A stretch of DNA of 32,107 bases, from NCBI GenBank assembly GCA_964541895.1, contig CAZISM010000058.1, positions 1 through 32,107 on the forward strand. The letters run 5' to 3'. Positions 30,957 to 32,107 of the stretch are shown in pieces. The position numbers and the translations under genes were made by a program. The stretch's first letter is position 1. Each line of letters begins with the position of its first letter. Below the pieces are notes generated by a model. The model saw only the letters and a list, made by a program, of their open reading frames with translations, made no database searches and was not told the DNA's origin. Source of the DNA: CAZISM01 sp964541895 (GTDB lineage Bacteria; Zhuqueibacterota; Zhuqueibacteria; Residuimicrobiales; Residuimicrobiaceae).

Positions 30957-32107
30957 ATGAACCTGCAAAAACTGTTTCTTCTGGCGCTCCTTGTCTGCTT
31001 CAGCTCTGTTGCTGCACAAGACAACAACGACCTCGTCGACACCCGTTTGCTGCTGCACAGTCACACAACAGCCGCCACACACGGCTGCATCGAAATCGAT
31101 CTGCAATTGCATAACGATGGTGCTCTGACCAGGAACCTCAAAGGCGTCAACAGCGCTTTTATGTTGAGCCAGACTCTAATCGATCTGAACCCGACCGTGG
31201 AATTCCTGGAACCACGACTCCTGCCCGGCGACACCGCTCCCGGTGCTACGCCCTACCAGAGGACAGAGGATTACAGTCAGGCCACAGGCCGGGTGCGGGC
31301 CATCTACAGCTATAACGGCCAGGCCTACAGTTCCATCGGACCAGAGTGGGCTACCCTGGTGCGCGTACGCATCACCTATCCATTGCCACAGGCGCCGACC
31401 ATTACCACATTGGCGTGGTGGTCGGGATTGCCCACGTTTTACGTGGTGGACGAAACCAATGCCAATATCACCGGCGAGGCGCTCACCGTGAGCGCCGATC
31501 TCGAAGCTCTGTCGCTGTTCAGCTTGCCGACAGAAGATTATGGCGATGCCAACCTGGATCAGACTCTGCCTGATGTGGATGAAGATGGCGCGCGTCATAA
31601 AGTCGGCGGTGATCTGTACCTTGGTGTTGTGCCGCCGGATGCAGAAACCACCGTGATCAAGAATGACCTGGCTGACAGCGATGATAGCCAGGGTGTGGCG
31701 GATGAGGAGGGTGTAACCGGCTGGCCCAGCGGGCATGTCATGATCAAGGGTAACCAATATGCACTGACGATCACCAGCAGCGGCCCGGGATACGTGAGCG
31801 CCTGGGCGGATTGGAACTGGCTCGACGACGTGCACCACTTTGATGCCGGCAGTGAGCGGCTGCTCAATGACCAGGCCATAAACGGCACCTACGCTTTCAA
31901 CGTCATTGTTCCGAATGATGGTCGCAGCGGCCGCAGTTTTATGAGATTCCGCTTGTGTTCTCAGGCCGGCGTTGCCAACACTCCTGTCGGCGGCGCTTTC
32001 GATGGCGAGGTTGAAGATTATTATATCGACATTCAGGAGCCGTCCTGCGAGGTCGATTTCTCCGCCGATCACACCAGCGGCTATGTCGGACAGGCCAGCG
32101 CCACCCT
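30957..32107 (+). CDS. Secreted GEVED-domain protein, 3'-truncated
   Basis: The frame is open from the ATG at 30957 to the window end, giving 383 residues. GAGG lies 10 nt upstream. A signal peptide (KLFLLALLVCFSSVAAQ) is followed by an N-terminal region of about 170 residues that I do not recognise. A GEVED-type domain then begins with DYGDANLDQTLPDVDEDGAR near residue 195, has LYLGVVPPDAE, SDDSQGVADEEGV and WADWNWLD, and ends with FDGEVEDYYIDI near residue 359. The last visible residues (CEVDFSADHTSGYVG) look like the opening of a PKD-type domain. Such proteins are large secreted or surface proteins. The total size is unknown because the gene leaves the window. The antisense frame at 31176-32072 is judged a shadow. 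Confidence 0.85.
   Translation, partial: MNLQKLFLLALLVCFSSVAAQDNNDLVDTRLLLHSHTTAATHGCIEIDLQLHNDGALTRNLKGVNSAFMLSQTLIDLNPTVEFLEPRLLPGDTAPGATPYQRTEDYSQATGRVRAIYSYNGQAYSSIGPEWATLVRVRITYPLPQAPTITTLAWWSGLPTFYVVDETNANITGEALTVSADLEALSLFSLPTEDYGDANLDQTLPDVDEDGARHKVGGDLYLGVVPPDAETTVIKNDLADSDDSQGVADEEGVTGWPSGHVMIKGNQYALTITSSGPGYVSAWADWNWLDDVHHFDAGSERLLNDQAINGTYAFNVIVPNDGRSGRSFMRFRLCSQAGVANTPVGGAFDGEVEDYYIDIQEPSCEVDFSADHTSGYVGQASAT

Noticed and set aside
31176..32072. Minus-strand frame of 298 codons near the right edge
   Set aside because: The plus-strand frame from 30957 has a ribosome binding site, signal peptide and GEVED motifs, and is open to the window end.

Overview
The window is a high-GC, gene-dense bacterial segment that looks like a scaffolded metagenome assembly. 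It has a 100-N gap whose two flanks are the same 55 nt. The gene set suggests a Gram-negative, FCB-type lineage such as KSB1 or Calditrichota: TonB/AgmX-type transducer, outer-membrane barrel, TPR lipid-envelope style proteins, pyruvoyl arginine decarboxylase with a deoxyhypusine-synthase homologue, dockerin-like tail, and PKD and GEVED surface proteins. That placement is inference, because no rRNA, tRNA or ribosomal marker lies in the window.

Left part, plus strand (1-12003). A 5'-truncated protein of at least 13 PKD domains is followed by a palindrome-rich spacer. Then comes a compact transporter locus: an STAS-domain protein (3820-5043), a 1563-residue ABC permease with four substrate-binding domains fused to its C-terminus (5047-9738), and the matching ATPase (9852-10664). 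An aldo/keto reductase carrying two [4Fe-4S] motifs follows. The STAS plus permease-4xSBD plus ATPase locus is the most unusual system here.

Middle, minus strand (12240-27759). Reading in the direction of transcription: a small zinc-ribbon protein, a YbbR-domain protein overlapping tsaD, a VWA/MIDAS membrane protein, an outer-membrane barrel-like protein, two TPR proteins, a small exported protein and an AgmX/TonB-type transducer. The last five resemble a trans-envelope machine of the type that includes Myxococcus Glt gliding complexes, although no ExbB/ExbD or motor gene is in view. After an ECF S-component-like membrane protein comes a three-gene polyamine operon: pyruvoyl arginine decarboxylase, deoxyhypusine/homospermidine synthase-like protein and agmatinase. 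A terminator-like hairpin sits between its first and second genes.

Right part, plus strand (28053-32107). A GlmU-like nucleotidylyltransferase/left-handed beta-helix protein is followed by a 46-nt-period tandem hairpin repeat and a terminator. Next are a secreted protein with a dockerin-like C-terminus, a repeat-rich 0.5 kb spacer, and the start of a secreted GEVED/PKD-like protein that runs off the window.

Several short repeat families are dispersed between genes: a TGTCGGAC hairpin (four copies, mostly at gene ends with a T-run on the expected strand), TGTCATTGCGAGCG elements (three), a 22-nt element (two) and GC-rich palindromes. No tRNA, rRNA, CRISPR array, transposase or phage gene was seen.
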